DNA of 64,000 nucleotides from Sarcocystis neurona (taxonomy: Eukaryota > Apicomplexa > Conoidasida > Eucoccidiorida > Sarcocystidae): the NCBI GenBank assembly GCA_000727475.1, contig KL647299.1, forward strand, positions 1,371,718-1,435,717, given 5' to 3'. Made by a program: the position numbers and the translations under genes. The notes under the pieces are model-generated. The model saw nothing but the letters and a program-made list of their open reading frames with translations, was not told the DNA's origin and ran no database searches. Of the stretch, positions 1 through 11,487 are shown one piece after another (the first letter of the stretch is position 1; each line of letters starts with the position of its first letter).

Positions 1-548
1 CGCAGCTCACGGTCAACGTCCACCGCACGTGCAGGTGCCATGTGGGGTGTACGTACACCGCGTCTGCGTCTCCGTAGTGCAGTTTCTGGTCGTCTGCGCG
101 CACTTCAGCGAACACCCTCGTCGCTATTTCTAGGAGTTGCGTGCCACCCGCCAGGGGTACACCGCAGTGCGAGAAAACAGCCGCAGTGTTGCTTGCTTGC
201 TTCAGGTGTACGTACACCGCAGCTGCGGTCTTATGTACGTCCAGCACCTCCCGTGCACGTCTGGGTTGTTATCTATCTACCGCGGTCTACATGAAATACC
301 TCTCGCATGCATCTATATATACGAGTTGTCTATCTCTTCCCCTACTTGTCCATAGATTGCATATGTACGCTGCTTTGCATGCCCACGTAGAGAGGAACCG
401 CATGTCTTTCTTCGTCTACTTCTTCCTGTCGGCCGTCCCCCACGCGTCTATTTTCGACATCTACTGACGTTGAAGAACTCGTCGCAGCGCTGTTCTTCGA
501 GAAAAAGAGCGAGAGAGAGGAAGCCGAGTGTTGTTCCAGCAGCAAGCG
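1..548. other. Upstream region of the PDCD2-family gene, no gene seen
   Basis: No convincing coding frame is present. The stretch carries two perfect copies of the 14-nt palindrome GGTGTACGTACACC (46-59 and 205-218), each followed by CGC, and a GCATGCA motif near 305. An AG-rich segment (about 500-525) lies directly before the start codon at 549. Promoter and 5' UTR presumably lie here, but no transcription start can be read from the sequence. Confidence 0.4.
46..218. repeat. Pair of identical 14-bp palindromes
   Basis: GGTGTACGTACACC occurs at 46-59 and 205-218, 159 bp apart, both followed by CGC. A partial relative (GGGGTACACCGC) lies near 167. They sit 330-500 bp upstream of the start codon at 549, so a protein-binding role is possible but is inference only. 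Confidence 0.6.
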
Positions 549-3500
549 ATGGACGCGGAAGAAGTCAACCTGGGGTTTCTTGCTGCAGCAGCGCCAGAAG
601 AACTGCGAAGATGGAACTTCCCCTCGAAAGTCGGCGGAACCCCTGCCTGGCCCGAGCCGCGCCTCCTCCCGCCGTTGGACCTTCTCTCCTGCACCAAATG
701 CCAACGCCAGCCTTTCACATTTCTGCTTCAGGTACAGCTGCTGCTCTACTGCGGCTGCTGCTGTACTGCAGCTGCTGCTCTACTGCTGCTGCTGCTCTAC
801 TGCTGCTGCTGCTCTACTGCTGCTGCTGCTCCACTGCTGCTGTTCTGCTGCTGCTGCTGTTCTGCTGCTGCTGCTGTTCTGCTGCTGCTGCTGTTCTGCT
901 GTCACTGTTGCTGTGCTGTTGTTGCTGTTCTGCTCCTCTGCTGCTGCCGCTCTGCTGCTGTTGCTGCAGTGCGATGCCGCGCTGTGGTACTGCGGCTGCT
1001 GTTGTATCACGGCACTATATCTGAGGTTGAATGTGGACGTAGATGAAGTTTCGTGTGGGTGCTGGCAGTCTAAGAATTTCTAGCCATATTCGAAGGAGTC
1101 TTGCTACGTAGACTGAAGAAGTTTGTATCTCGAGGCTCAAGGCCAGCTGCCTGTTCCCGTTGACAAGCGCTTCTTGCCCCTCTTGATTCGCTTTATCGCT
1201 GTGTGTGGGGTTGCAGTTTGTGCTTCCTTTCACTGGGCCTCTGGCTGCTCCAGCTGCTGCTCATCTCCTGAACCGCGTCCAGCTTTGCTGTTGTTTCATC
1301 ATCGTGTGACCCTGGGCCGCTGCGCCTGCTGCTGCTTCTGTCGCGCTGCCACCATCGCAGCTTCTTCTCCGCACCGCGCGCAGGCTCTTAGCTGCTGCTG
1401 CTGCTGCCGCAGCGTCGGTTGCTGCCCTGCGCCTTGTGTGGGAAGGTGGCTGCTGCGTCTGCTGCTGCGGCGCTGTTATTGTTGTACTTCTGCTGCTGCT
1501 GCTGGTATCCAGGGCTATTTGCTGCGCGCCAACACTCCCCGTACCCCGCCGCTGCGGCTGGTCCTTGCACGTTCACCTGCTGCTGTCCTCTCCGCAACCC
1601 GCTGCTCCTGCTCTTCCTGTTATCGCAGAATATCGTGCTGCTGCGTCGCAGTTGTCATGCTGCCTCTCCTCTGCTTGCCCGCGCATCCGCTGCTTCGCAA
1701 TTGCTACCGCATTTTTTTCCGTCGTCTTCCCCCACTGCAACGTGCTGCTGCTTCCTCAACTGCCGCTGCGCTCTCTCTGTGTCGCTGTCTCGTGCTGCTG
1801 CTGCTGCCGTTAAGTGTCCGCATGCGCTGTCGGCGGAGGAGACGGTGGAGGAGAAGATGGAGGAAGTGAATTTTTTGCTGCAGCGTGTGCGCGTGCGTCC
1901 CGCGCATGCATCAGCAGTTCTACCTCTCGTTCTGCATGTCGCTGCCGAGCCCTTCCGGCTCGGCTGCTGCTAACCGTCTTTGCTGTTGTGGCCGTCTGCA
2001 GCGCCACGACAAAATCTCCATGCGGCTGCTGGTGCTGCTGTCCCTCTGCCGCGCCGCTTCCTGCTGCTGCTCCCTCTTCGTCCGTACGCGACCCCTGCTG
2101 CTGCTGCTACTTTCCTTGAAGGGCCGCTGCCGTCTGTACACTACGCGTACGAGTATGGCCTGCCGCCGCGGCTGGATCTCGCCTGCTGCCTGCTTCTACT
2201 GCAGCTGCCAGGCTGCTGCTGCTGTGGCGCTCAGTTGCCGCGGCGAGTCCTTCTCGCCTCGACGACTGCAGCTGCGACACGTGCCTTGCTGCGACCCACG
2301 CCTTGCTGCTCCCCTTCTCTTCACACTGTGTTGCTGCTGCATGCGCTGTGCTGCTGCTGCTGTTGCGAGATAGGCGCCGATCTGCCGCCACCGCGTCGCT
2401 GCTGCAGGACTGCTGCTGCTTGTGTTGATGCAGTGCCCGCGTCGCTGCAGCTGCTGTGCTTCTGGTCCATTGCTGCTGTCAGTGGCGCTCCTATAGTGGA
2501 GAGGTGCTGCTCTGCTGCTCCTCCTGTTGCTGTTATGCGGAGGACTACCACCACTCATGCTCCTAGACGGGTCTTGCTGCGCTGTGTCGGACAGCAGCCA
2601 CTTCTGCCGCTGCTCCGCCTTGTTAGGCACCAGGGGCCTGCTGCCTGTGAAGGAAAGGCTACTGTTGCTGCTGCTACTTCTCTTCCTTGCTGTTCAGCAC
2701 TGCTGCTGCTTCTCCACTTCATAGCGTGTCGCTTCTGCTGGCGAACGAGTGTCTCTGTTGCTGCAGTGCTGAACCTGCGTTTGCCTATTTCTCGTTGTCT
2801 GACCCGGTAATGCTGTTGCTCCCTACATACGTATTTATATATATATATATATAAAATATGCATGTATATGTGGATAAATGTATTAGATAAGTCTACTTCA
2901 GATCTACGCATACGCGTGTATACACATATGGGAAGCTAGAGAGATACACAACTGCTGCCGTTGCTGCGTGGCTGCTGCTGTGGTTCGTGCTGACAGGTGT
3001 ACGCACCGGTGGAGGACGCAGGCGCCGCTGCATTCCACCGCTCGCTGCTGCTGTTTGGCTGCATGCGCTGCAGCAGCAACTTCCTCGTGCTGCGCTGCCA
3101 GATGCCGCGGGAGAATCATTTGTTCCCTGCTGCCGCGCCGCTAAGCGACGTCCCGCTTCCTCTTTTCTGGAGCACTTGGAGGCAAGCTGCTGCTGCTAGT
3201 GCTGCTGCTGCAGCAGCAAGAGCAGCGCAGCGCCCAGCAGCGGCAGCGGCATCATCGGCAGCAACGCGTGATGCAGCAGCAGCCGCAGAACGAGAAGGAG
3301 GAGGAGGAGGAAGAGAAGGAGGAGGACCTGCTGACGCTTCCGCGGCGCCACGTGCACCACGAGCAGTAGTAGCAGCAACAGCCAAAGGAGACGGAGAAAA
3401 CGAAGTAGCTACTGCCAGATACGGAAGTGCAAAAGCACGAGGCACAGAGAGCGCAGGAGACACCAGAGACGCCGCAGCAGCCGCCGCAGTAGACGTAGCA

Positions 3501-6500
3501 GCGAATGCCTTTTGCCTTTTCAATGAAGATCAGAGCAGCAGCAGCAACAGTAGAGGCAGGGGCAGCAACAGCAGCAGTGGGGGAAGCAGCAGCAGTCGGG
3601 GCAGCAGCAGGACGGGTGGGAGCAGCAGCAGCAACAGAACAAGTCGAAGCGGCGGATTCACGTCTTTGCTAAAAGATTTGCAGTGGCTGCAAGAGCAGGA
3701 GCGGCTGCTGCATGGGATCTGCTGCGCTGTCTGCGGGCTGCCCGGAGAAGTTGCACGGGGACTGCAGCAGCAGCAGCCTGTTGTTGCGTCAGGACGGCAG
3801 CAGCAAAGTTCTGCAGCAGGAGACCAAAACAAAGCAGCACTAGCAGCCACAGAGGGAGAAGCAGACACAGGAGCAGCAAGAAGAAAAGCAGCAGCGCAAG
3901 GCGACGCGGACGAGCCACCAACAGCAACGACGCGACCGGAAGAAGCCACGCTCGGAGCAGCAGCAGCAAAACCCGTGGCCGCAGCAGCGGCAGAAGCAGG
4001 AGGAGGCGCAGAGGAGCGGCGGGCGTCTGGGTCAGTGAAGAAAGAGCAGCAGCAGGTGCAGCGCGCAGTCGCCGAAATGACTGCTGCAACGTCGCCGTCC
4101 CCCACCGACCTCGAGAAGGAGCTGCTGGGGCTGCTGAAGAAAGAGCAGCAGGAGCAGGGGAAGGAGGCACGGCTGCAGCGGGAGCAGCAACGCAGAGTCG
4201 AAAGCTGGCGTGCAGCAGACGAAGAACAGGCAGAAGCAGCAGCAGCAGCACGAGACGAAGAAGACGAAGAGAAGGTGGTGGACGTAGATGAAGAGGAAGC
4301 TCTGGCAGCAGACCTGCAGGAGCGCGTTTCTCGTAAGTTCTCGCTTTTCCCTTCCTTCCGGGCTGCTAACACTAACGTCCTCGTATGTAGCGGACATATA
4401 TATATGTATATATATATATGTGTCTACACTTCTCCTGGTGATGCGTATGTGGGGAGCGGGGTGCGTGCGCATGCAGACACTCCCTGCTTGCTCGTGTGAA
4501 GACGTGCAGACGCACCTGCGCGGATCTGCATATCTCTGTGCGGAGGCCGATAAATCCTGCATATGCTTCTCGTTGATTTGTTTGCCTATTAACTGCAAAA
4601 AATTATATGTGTGTACGTCAGGGTTGCTTCATAGGCAGCGCCCTCTCCTTTCTGTTGCATGCTCTTCTGCACCACCTCCTGGTCAGTCGCGCACACATCT
4701 ATACTTATATCTCTCACTAGCAATAATTTGTGCACTCATTTCCTATATCTACCTACATCTCTTATATTTGTAGATTACATTTATACATATATGTATTATA
4801 TTTACATTGGTATACATATATACGGACATACGTGCATAATACATATATATATATATATATACATATGTCTATCATATATATATATATATGTGTATCATAT
4901 CTACGGATACATATATATATGTATGTATGTATATTTATATGTATCGTATCTACGTATACATGTACATACGTGTATGTACATTACATGTATATATGCATAG
5001 TATAATTAGATTTATTGACGTGTACACATAGATATCTATATAGTCATCGATATAGAGTGCAAACAAATATATACGCATGTCGATGGGCGCATGTCCAGCT
5101 GAGAGAAGGAGAAGACGCACTACCCCCGGCTGCGGCTGCTGCTTTTGCTTTTCCTCTTGCGGTGCAACCACATACACACCCGCTGGGGGTCCTTCCCGCC
5201 GAGGATATCTTCGGCAGTTATATTTTTCATCTGTCTGCATATGACCAGGGCCGTTGTGTTGGGATGAATGTCGAAGAAGCCGAGCGTTGTTGCTTCTTGT
5301 CGCATGCAGGACGTCCCGCAAGCGCGCATCAATACGTACGTGCTGGCTTACGGGTGCTGGTGCTGCTGCAGCTGCTGGAGAATTTCTTCGTGTCTGTGGG
5401 TTTCTGCAGTACTATACACACGCATACATTGCATATAAATACATGTGGCCATGACACATACGTGTACATACCAGCATATATATACATATATATATGTGTA
5501 TATATACGTGCTGATATATAGGTGTATGTACATATATGTGTGTACACCTATAAATAGATGTATGATACACACGTGTATACATATACATATGTATATGTAT
5601 GTTTGTGTACGTGTCAATGTATATGCACCTACGTACATGTGTGTACACCTATAAATTAATATATGGGTGTTTCTGATTAATTAGGAATGGCAGGGAGCTT
5701 GTCTGCTTGCATGCAAGTGTGTGGAGGTTTTGGTTCTCTGTGAAGTTGCGGCCAATGCAACAACGGCATTCCTACGTGTCCTGCTGCGCCACTGTTCTCC
5801 TGACTGCTGCTGCTGGTGCTGCTGCTACTGCTGCTATCTGCTGCTGCTAGCTGCCGCTCCTCACTGCTACTACGCCCTACCATTGCTGCTTCTTGCTGCT
5901 GCTGCGGCTGCCTGCCACCGATGCTAGGTTCCTTTGCTGCTGCTGCTGCTTCTGCGTCTGCTGCAGTTGGCACAAAGCACCTGCATCGCCGGTGCCGGAT
6001 TTTCGTGGAGCAGCAGCCGCCAGATTTATGCTGCACGCTGCCGGAATTTCAACTCGACGTCGAAGAAGAAGAAGAAATAGAAGACGAAGAAGAAGACGCA
6101 GGAGGTAGTCTATCTGCTGCCTCAAGTCCTGCGTGCTGTGCGGCTGCCGGTCGTGCGGCGGAGACGTCGGCTGCAGCGGTTTCTCCTCCTGCTGCTGCCG
6201 CGACTTCCGCTGCCGCTGCGTCTCCTCCTCCTGCTTCCTCTGCTTTCTCTGCTGCTGCTGCTCTACCTGTTGACAGCGCTGCAGGTGCATCGGCTGCTGC
6301 TGCTGCCGTGAGGGACCGGGCAACTACTGCCGTCCCGAGGGAGGGCAGCGGACCGAGAGCAGCAGCAGCAGCAGCGGGCGACGGTGAGGGAGGAGAAAAG
6401 AAGAAAGTCCTCTCGCAGTCGCAGACAGAAACGGAGGAAGGAGGAGACGCGAAGACAAATAAAGAAGGAAGTACATTTGTTCATGAACGAGAACTTTATA

Positions 6501-9500
6501 AGAAATACGTTGAAAGAGAAAAGAACGAGCCCGGTACGAAAGAAGGAGCACCTTGCCGTCTCTTTTTAGTAGCTAGCTGTATCGAACCTCTCATGGCCGT
6601 CTCCGTCTCCCGAAGTCCCCCTGCGTATGATTACATACCTGGACGGATGCATATATATATATGTATGTGTATACGCCGATGTTTGTACGGGAAGCAGTGT
6701 ACATATATATCTTCGCCCCATATATCACCCATACACGTTGCTGCTGCTAGAGTTACCTATATGCGTCTTTCTTGATATCTGCGCGCTTCCTTGCGCCGGT
6801 ACATATTCAGGTGCATGCAGCTGTCTGCTACGCAGGAAGTAGTAGACGAAAATAGACCAAGAAGGTGCAGTACAGCCGACCTCGCCTCGTCGGTTTCTCC
6901 TCTCATCTCTTCTCTGCCTTTCTGCAGTGGCCACCTGTCTTGAACTTATCAAAGTCTTCTCGATTTACAGAAAAACACATATACATATACCCATATTATC
7001 CATATATGTATGAATACACGTACATATATATACATATATATATATATATATTACTGAGCCTCTCGGACGCTTGTCCATCCATCAGCCGAACTATATATAT
7101 TTATATAGAGAGAGCCTCTCAGATTCTTGTTCACCTACTGAAATATATATATATGTGTATTTGTATACGTATACATATGTGTATGGATATATGTACATAT
7201 GTGTATATACATCATATGTATATATGTGTATACACGTATGTATATATATATGGACGGACGCATGTGCATAAAATATATATATGTAGGTGTCTGTTATTGA
7301 GGAAGCAGTATACGTAGACGGACGACGACTGCAGCAGAGAGGTCCTCGCCTTTGCAGCTTCTGTTTTCTTATCACTTTTTGCATGCGGAGAACGTTTTTG
7401 GTCTCCATACGAGGATGACGAAGCGCCTCGTCGTCTCTGCGTGGGCGTGTGTGCTTCTCCTTCGCACCCTTCGCTGCATGCCGCCGCTGCTGCCGCGGAG
7501 AATCTCCGAAGCTTCCGCATGCCGCCCGCGCCCCACGCGCCGACGACCCACCACACGCTAGTGACGAGAAACGTTGTCTTCGGTTTACTGCTGTCTGCGT
7601 CCCCGACGCCCCCCACATTTCTCAGTCTACGTAGTCAAACGTGCACCGGCCATACATGTATACAAATATATATACGTATACATACGTGACAAAGGGAGGC
7701 ATTACACACGTATTTACACATATATATGTATACGTATATGTATAAATCTGGATCCATGTACGTGAATACATGTTCCCACGTCTATATGTACATACGAAGA
7801 GAAAGAGAAAGCACGAGATATTATACGTGTATACAAGTGTGTCAGTCAGTCAGTATATATCTACGTGTGGGGAGAGAGAAAGACGGGAAGACAGCTTGGG
7901 CGTATATACATATATATATATGTATGAATAGATATATATGTACGTATGTATACATTTGTGTGTATATGTAAAATATGTGTATACGTATGTATATATATAT
8001 ATATACGTGTATGTGAATACACATTTGTGTGGAGATACCTACGTAGAGGAAGATTATACACGCACGCGTATATATGGACATGCATACGTGCACGTAGTAG
8101 GACTCGAATCTGGGGAGAGAAGGGAGTGAAAGAGAGTCAGAGACCCAGGGCAAGGAATACAGCATACTTCGTTGTGCTTACATACACTCTCTATCTGTAT
8201 ATGCATATATATGTATGTATATATATATGTACACATTATGTATGTAAATATATGTGTGTATATGTATGCACATATGTAGGGGGGCCCGTGAGTATCTGTT
8301 GTTCCTTTTTCATATGCAGGTTTTGTCTCTTCCGCACTGAATCCGTATTCGTCCCCGTCTGTCTTTTACCGTGTACCTATCTACATATATATATATATAT
8401 ACGTATATCTACACGTACATGTATCTCTCTATATATATACGTGTGCTTGCACAAATATTATTTACACACACTATCTGTGTGTGAGGAGGATGTTGAGTCA
8501 AGGAGGCAGCTGACGCTTGTGCGTGGAGCAAATGCAATGGCAGTGCGGCTGCTGCCGCTGCTGCTGCTGCTGTCATTGCTGCTGTCCCTGCCGCTGCTGT
8601 CGTTGTTGCCCGGATGTGGCTGCTGTTGACTGTGTGGGTCCGGCTGCTGCTGCTGCTGCCAGTGCTGTTGCGGCTGCGCCTCCTGCTGCTGTACGTATCG
8701 ATGTTACTGGTGCACTCGCTGGTCTGCGGCTGCCGTCGTTTTGGCTGCTGTTGTTGCAGCTGTTGACGCTGGCCCTCTGCATGCTCCAGTTGCTGTAACG
8801 AGTGCTGTATGCATGAACTGTAGCAACGGTTCCGTCCTGCTGCTGCTACACTGCTGCTGCTACACTGCTGCTGCTACTACTGCTGCTGCTACTACTGCTG
8901 CTGCTACTACTGCTGCTGCTACTACTGCTGCTGCTACTACTGCTGCTGCTACTACTGCTGCTACTACTACTGCTGCTACTACTGTTGCTGCTGCTACTAC
9001 TGTTGCTGCTGCTGCAACTGCTGCTGCTGCTGCAACTGCTGCTGGTGCTGCAGCTGCTGCTTCTGCTGCTAGTGCTCCTGCTGCTCACCGTGCTGCGGTG
9101 GCTGCACCTGCTGCCTCTGCTACTCTCTGTGCTTCTGCGTCGCTCCGCAGCAGCTCGTTCTTTGCTGCTCCTGCTGCTGCTGGTGACTGTATCTTGCTGC
9201 GGTTGGTCCGCATCCATTCATGCCCGCCTCCCGTCTTCCTCCCTGCGTCACTTCTTCGCTTCCGCGCTCGCCGGCTGCTCTCGACTCTTCTTCTGTCTGT
9301 CTAATCCCCTCGTTTCTCATGCATTCCTCGTGGGGTTCTCTGTGTCTCCTTTGTTGGCTGCTTATCTCTTCTCGCTTCTCTCGCCTTGTTTTGTGTCGTT
9401 TTTTTTCTTGCTTTCGTTCTCTGTCTCTTCCCTGTCCATTATCCTCCTCCTCTTCTTCCTTCTCGTCGAGACTTCCCTTTTCCGGTTGTTTCTGCCTGCT

Positions 9501-11487
9501 GTTCCTCACTGTCTTCCCCTTTTAAATCTTCCGCCTTCTCCGCATCCCTGGTCCGACTACTTCCGCTCTCTTCTCTCTGTGTAGGTTTACTTCTTCAGTG
9601 CCTCTTTTTCTGTCTCGTGGTCCCTTTCCACTCCTTCTCCTTATCTCTTTATTCTCCTCTCTCATTTGTGTAAGCGGTACTTTCCGCCCCGCCGGTTCTA
9701 CTTTATTCTCCCTGTCGGCCTCTTTCTGCTACTTCGTTCGCCTTTTCTACTTTCTGCCCGCCCGTCTTTGCTCTTTCACTGCGTTCTTCTCTGTGTCTTT
9801 GACCATTCTTCTGCTACTTTCCTTCCCGCACCTGTCTTCTCCTCTGGCTGCTACGCTTGCTGTCGTTGCTGCTGCTGCGGAGGTAGTGCTCTATTGCGGG
9901 CATTCTCCTGACACTGCTGCTGCTCGTGCTGCTGCAGCTGCTGCAAGTGTACTGCTGCTCCAGCTGCTGCAAGTGTACTGCTGCTGTTGCTGCTGTCAGT
10001 CCGTGGTTGCTGTTAGGAGTTTGACGCTGCTGATGCAGCGGGTGAAGTGCTCCCGGCGCTGCTGCTGCGATCCCGCTGCTGCTGTTTCTACCGCATCTTT
10101 TGCGTTTCATGCCTCTGCCGCTGAACTGGTGCTGGTGACGCCGCAGTGCAGGTACTGTCCTGCGGTAGTTGCAGCGGGTGTTCATGTGCTGCTCTGCTGT
10201 TGTATATTGCTGATGTGTGTACACCTGTTCTGTTGGTAAGGCTCCCTAATGTGTCAGGCACGTCGGGTGTCGTTTCTGCTGGCGTCGTGCGCCTGTGTTG
10301 CTCCTGCCGCTCCTCATGTGGGAATGCTGCTTTTACTGCGGCGACGCTGCTACCTTGGAAGTCATGCTGTTGCTGCTGCCGCTACATTGGCGCTGGTGGA
10401 GTTGTCGCTGCCAGCACTGCTGCCGAATGCAACACTTAGCATATATATATATATATACATATATGCAGATATATGCATCTATCTATATATATATATAAAT
10501 GCATATATATATAGATGTATATATATATGTCGTTCTGGAGGTAGGAGCATGCTGTTATTGTAGCGGATACACTGGTGGTGTTGCTGCTGCCGCTGCTGTT
10601 GCTGCTGCTGATACTGCTGCTGATACTGCTGCTGTTGCTGGTGCTGTTGTTGGTGGTGCTGCTGCTGCGCAGAGGCACTGCTGGACAGATCTGAGGAAGA
10701 AGCATTTGAAGAGATTTATAAGGAGAAGACATCCTTGGATGAACAGCTGCTGCGGTTTCTACGGCGATGCGAGCAGCGCAGCAGCAGCAGAGGCCACGTG
10801 CTGCGGTACGCTCTAGGAGGCAGACCTCTGTATCCTTTCACTCAGCAGCAGCAGCGCGAGCAGCCACCTGCGTGCGAGTTTTGTGGAGCGGCACGACAGT
10901 TTGAATTTCAAGTGCAGCCGCAGCTTCTCTTCGCCCTGCGGGCGATGACGGCCGTGAAGAAAGAACAGCAGCAGGAGCAGAAGCAGAAGCAGCAGCAGCA
11001 CAAGAAGCGAGAGCAGCAGAGGCAGCAGCAGCAGCCGGAGCAGGTGGGGCTGCAGGCAAAGGGAAAAGAAGAAGAAGCAGAAGGTGCTGCAGGCGGGCGC
11101 GCGCAGGTGCAGGACGGGAGCTGCAGCAGCAGCGCGAGTCGGAGCAACAAAAAGCTACACGACAGCAGCAGCAGTAGCAGCCACACGAGCAGCAGCAGGA
11201 CGGGGAGGAGCAGCAGCAGTGGCACATATAGTGAAGGGGAATCGAAGAGCAGTAGCAGACGCTCGCAGTTGGCAGCAGCAGCAGCAGAAAGGCTGCACTT
11301 CGCGCTGCTGTGCGTCTACACTTGTTCTGCGCACTGCAGTGGGCGGAAGAGGCCAACAACGGGACGGCGGCAGCAGCAGCAGAAGGCAGCCGCAGCTGAG
11401 CGCGGGGAAATTTTTCCCTACATAAAAGAGTATGTGTACGTACAGCCGGATCCCCTCTATCTGAAAGTGAACAATCGGACGGCGTAG
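549..11487 (+). CDS. PDCD2: PDCD2/Tsr4-family protein (uS5 chaperone type), four exons, complete
   Basis: Model: 549-731, 2997-4332, 5967-6533, 10673-11487, 966 codons plus TAG. All junctions are GT-AG and the phases agree (0, 1, 1). Known family role: Tsr4/PDCD2 binds nascent ribosomal protein uS5 and delivers it for 40S assembly, from the cytosol. Exon 1 (residues 1-61) shows the N-terminal signature: LGF, then FPSKVGGTPAW, CTKC and PFTFLLQ. Exon 2 continues with VYAPVED, FHRSLLLFGC and RCQMPRENHLF. Exon 3 has LPEFQLDVEEEEE. Exon 4 has KEKTSLDEQLLRF, HVLRYALGG, PACEFCG, FEFQVQPQLL, VYTCSAHC and YIKEYVYVQPDPL, the classic PDCD2_C block. Human PDCD2 is about 344 aa; the excess here is Ala, Ser and Gln runs, mostly in exon 2. 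Only the first Cys pair of a MYND finger (CCAVCGLPG) is evident, so it resembles PDCD2L/Tsr4. ATG 549 is chosen because it precedes the conserved block by a few residues. The exon 3 donor (G/GTACGA) is the least certain boundary. Confidence 0.9.
732..2996 (+). repeat. PDCD2 intron 1, imperfect (CTG)n-rich
   Basis: The intron begins GTACAG and ends GCTGACAG. From about 735 to 970 it is an almost continuous CTG/GCTGTT array, then further CTG-rich blocks run at about 1230-1830 and 1980-2810, with a short (TA)n near 2830-2860. Open frames across it translate only as Leu/Cys/Ala or Gln/Ser homopolymer and have no conserved block. Confidence 0.75.
4333..5966 (+). repeat. PDCD2 intron 2, (TA)n and (GTAT)n rich
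   Basis: Donor GTAAGT at 4333 and acceptor CTGCTGCAG ending at 5966. Dense TATA/GTAT microsatellite occupies about 4390-4430, 4690-5050 and 5400-5660, and CTG repeats occupy about 5800-5966. A short region around 5220-5390 is more complex, but I found no conserved exon in it. A missing second half of a MYND finger would be expected near here if it existed. Confidence 0.7.
6534..10672 (+). repeat. PDCD2 intron 3, mixed microsatellite, CTG and pyrimidine-rich DNA
   Basis: This is a 4.1-kb intron. It contains (TA)n/(GTAT)n at about 6640-6760, 6975-7270 and 7640-8460; CTG/CTA minisatellite at about 8540-9200; a pyrimidine-rich plus strand at about 9220-9850; CTG again at about 9850-10430; (TA)n at 10440-10530; and CTG up to the acceptor TGCTGCGCAG. 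A complex stretch at 7320-7620 shows no recognisable exon. Confidence 0.65.
8838..9060. repeat. 15-bp CTG/CTA minisatellite
   Basis: Near-perfect tandem copies of ACTGCTGCTGCTACT run from about 8850 to 8960, then decay into CTACTACTGTTGCTG variants. It lies in PDCD2 intron 3. Both strands are open in several frames here, as expected for a triplet-based repeat, with no sign of coding. Confidence 0.8.

Noticed and set aside
5220..5400. Possible extra PDCD2 exon carrying Cys/His residues
   Set aside because: No frame matches the rest of a MYND finger, and exons 2 and 3 already join in phase with plausible sequence.
8095..8125. tRNA-like T-loop (GACTCGAATCTGG)
   Set aside because: No matching acceptor stem or A box upstream; the surroundings are (GTAT)n. 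No other credible tRNA B box was seen in the window.
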